Source: CAZIRO01 sp964541595
Lineage (GTDB): Bacteria; Acidobacteriota; HRBIN11
Reading direction: 5' to 3'
NCBI GenBank assembly: GCA_964541595.1
Contig: CAZIRO010000146.1
Location: forward strand, 1 to 7,191
Length of the DNA stretch: 7,191 bases
The notes under the pieces are model-generated. The model had not been told where the DNA came from. It saw only the letters and a program-made list of their open reading frames with translations, and made no database searches. How positions within the stretch are numbered: position 1 is the first letter of the stretch; the number at the start of each line of letters is the position of its first letter. Below are positions 5,372 through 7,191 of this stretch, piece by piece. The position numbers were made by a program, and so were the translations under genes.

Positions 5372-6517
5372 ATGCGGGAACGTGTACTGGTCGCCATGAG
5401 TGGCGGCGTGGACAGTTCGGTCACGGCTGCGCTCCTGCAGGAGATGGGGTACGAGGTTATCGGGGTGACCATGCAGCTCTGGGACCAGCGCGCACACGCC
5501 CCGGTGCGTACGGGCCGGTGTTGTTCGGTGGAGGACACCTATGACGCCCGTCGTGTGGCAGCGATGCTGGGAATTCGACATTATGTGCTCAATCTGGAAG
5601 ACGAGTTCCGGCGCACCATTATCGGCCCGTTTGTGCGTGCATATCTGCAGGGACGTACCCCGATCCCATGCGTGACCTGTAATACTGTCCTGAAATTTGA
5701 CGCGCTGGTCCGACGCGCGGATATGCTCGGATGCACGTATGTGGCGACCGGGCATTACGTCCGTCTGGTACAGGATCCGCGCACACGCCGGTACTGCCTG
5801 TTCAAAGCACGGGATCGCCAGAAAGATCAGAGTTATTTCCTCTTTGAACTGTCGCAGGACCAGCTGGCGCGGGCACTGTTTCCCCTCGGAGAATGGACCA
5901 AACCGGAAGTGCGTGCATACGCTGCACGCAGGGGGCTCGTCACTGCACAGAAACCGGACAGCCAGCAGTTGTGTTTCATTCCGGACGGCGATTACCGGGC
6001 GTTTTTGCGGCGCGTGCTGGGTGACCGGCCGGATCTGTACGGAAAGATCGTAACCGTCGACGGTCGTGTGGTCGGGGAACACTCCGGAGTGCATCATTTC
6101 ACGATCGGGCAGCGGCGCGGTCTTGGGGTGGCACTGGGTCGACCGATGTATGTCGTCGATCTGGATCCGGACACACAAACAGTCGTCATCGGACCGGAAG
6201 AGATGCTCATGCGGGATGCGCTGCTCGCCGAAGGCGTGAATTGGATGGCGTTCGTACCGGACGGTCAGCCGCTGTACCTGCGTGTCCGCGTGCGGTACCG
6301 CCATCCGGAAGCCCCGGCCGTGGTCTATCCGCTTTCCAATCGTCGGGTGCTCGTGCATTTTACGGAACCCCAGCGGGCGATCACCCCCGGACAGGCTGCC
6401 GTGTTTTATGACGCAGGTGATCGTGTCGTGGGGGGAGGATGGATCACGCGTGCGGGTGCCTGGCAGGAACTGCAGACATTGCTGGAAGAACATACGGTTG
6501 CTACGGTCGGTGCATGA
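5372..6517 (+). CDS. mnmA: tRNA-specific 2-thiouridylase MnmA
   Basis: MnmA adenylates U34 of tRNA-Lys, -Glu and -Gln and transfers sulfur to make 2-thiouridine, in the cytosol. The 381-residue product has the full family pattern. The PP-loop S-G-G-V-D-S-S (10-16) binds ATP. G-R-C-C-S-V-E-D-x-x-D-A-R-R-V-A (48-63) is typical of many bacterial MnmAs. P-C-V-T-C-N (99-104) carries C103, equivalent to the E. coli nucleophile C102. A-T-G-H-Y (125-129) and K-D-Q-S-Y-F-L (151-157) follow. C201 in Q-L-C-F-I-P-D-G is the second catalytic Cys (E. coli C199). F-T-I-G-Q-R-R-G-L-G (243-252) marks the central domain, and V-F-Y-D-A-G-D-R-V-V-G-G-G (344-356) the C-terminal beta barrel. The start is ATG 5372: it puts the PP-loop at the usual place, though AGGA is only two bases away. 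An upstream GTG at 5279 would translate the 9-bp repeats. The stop overlaps an ATG of the next frame (ATGA, 6514-6517). Confidence 0.97.
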   Translation: MRERVLVAMSGGVDSSVTAALLQEMGYEVIGVTMQLWDQRAHAPVRTGRCCSVEDTYDARRVAAMLGIRHYVLNLEDEFRRTIIGPFVRAYLQGRTPIPCVTCNTVLKFDALVRRADMLGCTYVATGHYVRLVQDPRTRRYCLFKARDRQKDQSYFLFELSQDQLARALFPLGEWTKPEVRAYAARRGLVTAQKPDSQQLCFIPDGDYRAFLRRVLGDRPDLYGKIVTVDGRVVGEHSGVHHFTIGQRRGLGVALGRPMYVVDLDPDTQTVVIGPEEMLMRDALLAEGVNWMAFVPDGQPLYLRVRVRYRHPEAPAVVYPLSNRRVLVHFTEPQRAITPGQAAVFYDAGDRVVGGGWITRAGAWQELQTLLEEHTVATVGA

Positions 6518-6541
6518 TGCATTTGAACGGGACACCGTATC

Positions 6542-6545
6542 GGAG
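6542..6545 (+). promoter_or_regulatory. Ribosome binding site favouring start 6553 of the pseudopilin-like gene
   Basis: GGAG ends seven bases before ATG 6553. Two rivals exist in the same frame: ATG 6514, which overlaps the mnmA stop but has only a weak G-rich upstream sequence, and GTG 6601, preceded at six bases by AGGGGG (6589-6594). The true start is therefore open. Confidence 0.45.
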
Positions 6546-6552
6546 TGTCGGG

Positions 6553-7188
6553 ATGACGAACCGGAATCGGGTTCCGTACGTGGCGCATAGGGGGATCAAT
6601 GTGTGTGCGTGGTGGTCCCGCTGGTGCCGGTGGGTATGGGACGAGTTTCGACGGGTTTGGCCTGCACGGGATCGAGCACGAAATCGTTCCGGGATCGCCC
6701 TGATGGCATTGATGGTGGAACTCATCGTGATGCATATCTTCCTGGGCGTAGCGCTGCCGGATTGGGTCAAGTTGGCGACCATAGAAAAGGAACGGGAATT
6801 GATCTGGCGCGCCGGACAGTATGTCCAGGCGATTGAATATTTCTACTACCGCAACCGCCGATTCCCCACCGTGCAGGATTTTCAGAATATGATCCAGACC
6901 CAGCCGCCGAAACAACGGCTGTTGCGCCGATTGTACCGGGAACCGTTCGTCGGCAGGTGGTTATATATCCTGCAGAACGGACGGGTGACGGAACGGCCGG
7001 TGGGTCCGGTTGTCGGTGTGACGAGCGCGGACGATGGCGAAGCATTGATTCAATGTGGCCCGGGAAGGACACATCGCGAATGGCGGTTTGTATTCAATCC
7101 GCAGGCGCCGCATATCCGGGGTTGTCCCCCACCGGCAAGGCAGGTACCCGCCACACGAAACGCCTGGCAGACCCGTGCCATTCACTGA
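6553..7188 (+). CDS. Pseudopilin-like membrane protein (type II secretion / type IV pilin-like, non-canonical N-terminus)
   Basis: The 211-residue product (from ATG 6553) has a basic region R-D-R-A-R-N-R-S-G (39-47), then one hydrophobic helix (about 48-69, G-I-A-L-M-A-L-M-V-E-L-I-V-M), then P69-D-W. The helix is followed by E-K-E-R-E-L-I-W-R-A-G-Q-Y-V-Q-A-I (78-94), Y-Y-R-N-R-R-F-P-T (98-106) and L-L-R-R-L-Y-R-E-P-F (123-132). Near the end are G-V-T-S (155-158) and E-W-R-F-V-F (176-181). Order and spacing match a pseudopilin-like family that I recall as common in Acidobacteriota (E-x-E-L-I-x-R-G-x-Q-Y-V-x-A-I, R-Y-P, G-V-A-S, W-x-F-V). The +5 Glu after the prepilin-peptidase Gly is replaced by Ala (G47-I-A-L-M-A). 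A tryptophan-rich stretch (20-36, six Trp) precedes the helix. It would sit in the inner membrane with its C-terminal part outside. It follows mnmA by 35 bases and is probably co-transcribed. Its role is unknown. Confidence 0.82.
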   Translation: MTNRNRVPYVAHRGINVCAWWSRWCRWVWDEFRRVWPARDRARNRSGIALMALMVELIVMHIFLGVALPDWVKLATIEKERELIWRAGQYVQAIEYFYYRNRRFPTVQDFQNMIQTQPPKQRLLRRLYREPFVGRWLYILQNGRVTERPVGPVVGVTSADDGEALIQCGPGRTHREWRFVFNPQAPHIRGCPPPARQVPATRNAWQTRAIH

Positions 7189-7191
7189 GTG

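Noticed and set aside
5309..6535. 408-codon open frame on the minus strand opposite mnmA
   Set aside because: It is antisense to an unmistakable MnmA, is Cys/His-rich without order, and runs through the 9-bp repeats. The equal length to the other antisense frame is a coincidence.
6439..6552. Longer N-terminus of the pseudopilin-like protein starting inside mnmA
   Set aside because: Residues encoded by 6439-6513 lie wholly within mnmA in another frame and have no pilin features; starts at 6514, 6553 or 6601 are better.

Overview
The window reads as a moderately GC-rich chromosomal segment of a free-living, protein-degrading bacterium. Four features fit Acidobacteriota or a neighbouring phylum such as Gemmatimonadota: a secreted M14 peptidase with a large C-terminal amidotransferase-like domain, a degenerate pseudopilin of the 'aligned to E-x-E-L-I, R-x-x-Q-Y-V-x-A-I' type, an S8-propeptide-like secreted protein, and a KFDP-type methyltransferase. 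This assignment rests on recalled family resemblance, not on a marker gene or a search, so it is tentative.

Layout. Positions 1-615 (minus strand) hold the first 205 residues of an exported protein that runs off the left edge. It resembles the N-terminal region of subtilisin-like proteases. A 334-base intergenic region (616-949) follows, with short G-rich tandem repeats, a 14-bp direct repeat, a diverged inverted copy, and a plausible promoter for the plus-strand genes. Next come a PLP-dependent class IV aminotransferase (950-1885) and, 115 bases on, an 882-residue exported M14 metallocarboxypeptidase (2001-4649). A class I SAM methyltransferase (4673-5254, minus) converges on the peptidase with only 23 bases between the stop codons. 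The methyltransferase and the tRNA 2-thiouridylase gene mnmA (5372-6517, plus) diverge from a 117-base intergenic region that carries a perfect TATAAT box for the methyltransferase and three tandem 9-mers. A pseudopilin-like membrane protein (6553-7188, plus) follows mnmA closely and probably shares its transcript.

How the genes may work together. The S8-like protein, the M14 peptidase and the aminotransferase would fit extracellular peptide breakdown followed by amino-acid transamination, but only adjacency supports that link. mnmA is a housekeeping tRNA-modification gene. The pseudopilin-like gene belongs to a secretion/pilus-like family but lacks the canonical prepilin Glu5. I see no mobile element, CRISPR array, tRNA or rRNA. 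I did not find a clearly new multi-gene system. The most unusual items are the non-canonical pseudopilin with its tryptophan-rich leader, the intergenic repeats, and the CxxC+C cysteine set of MnmA.
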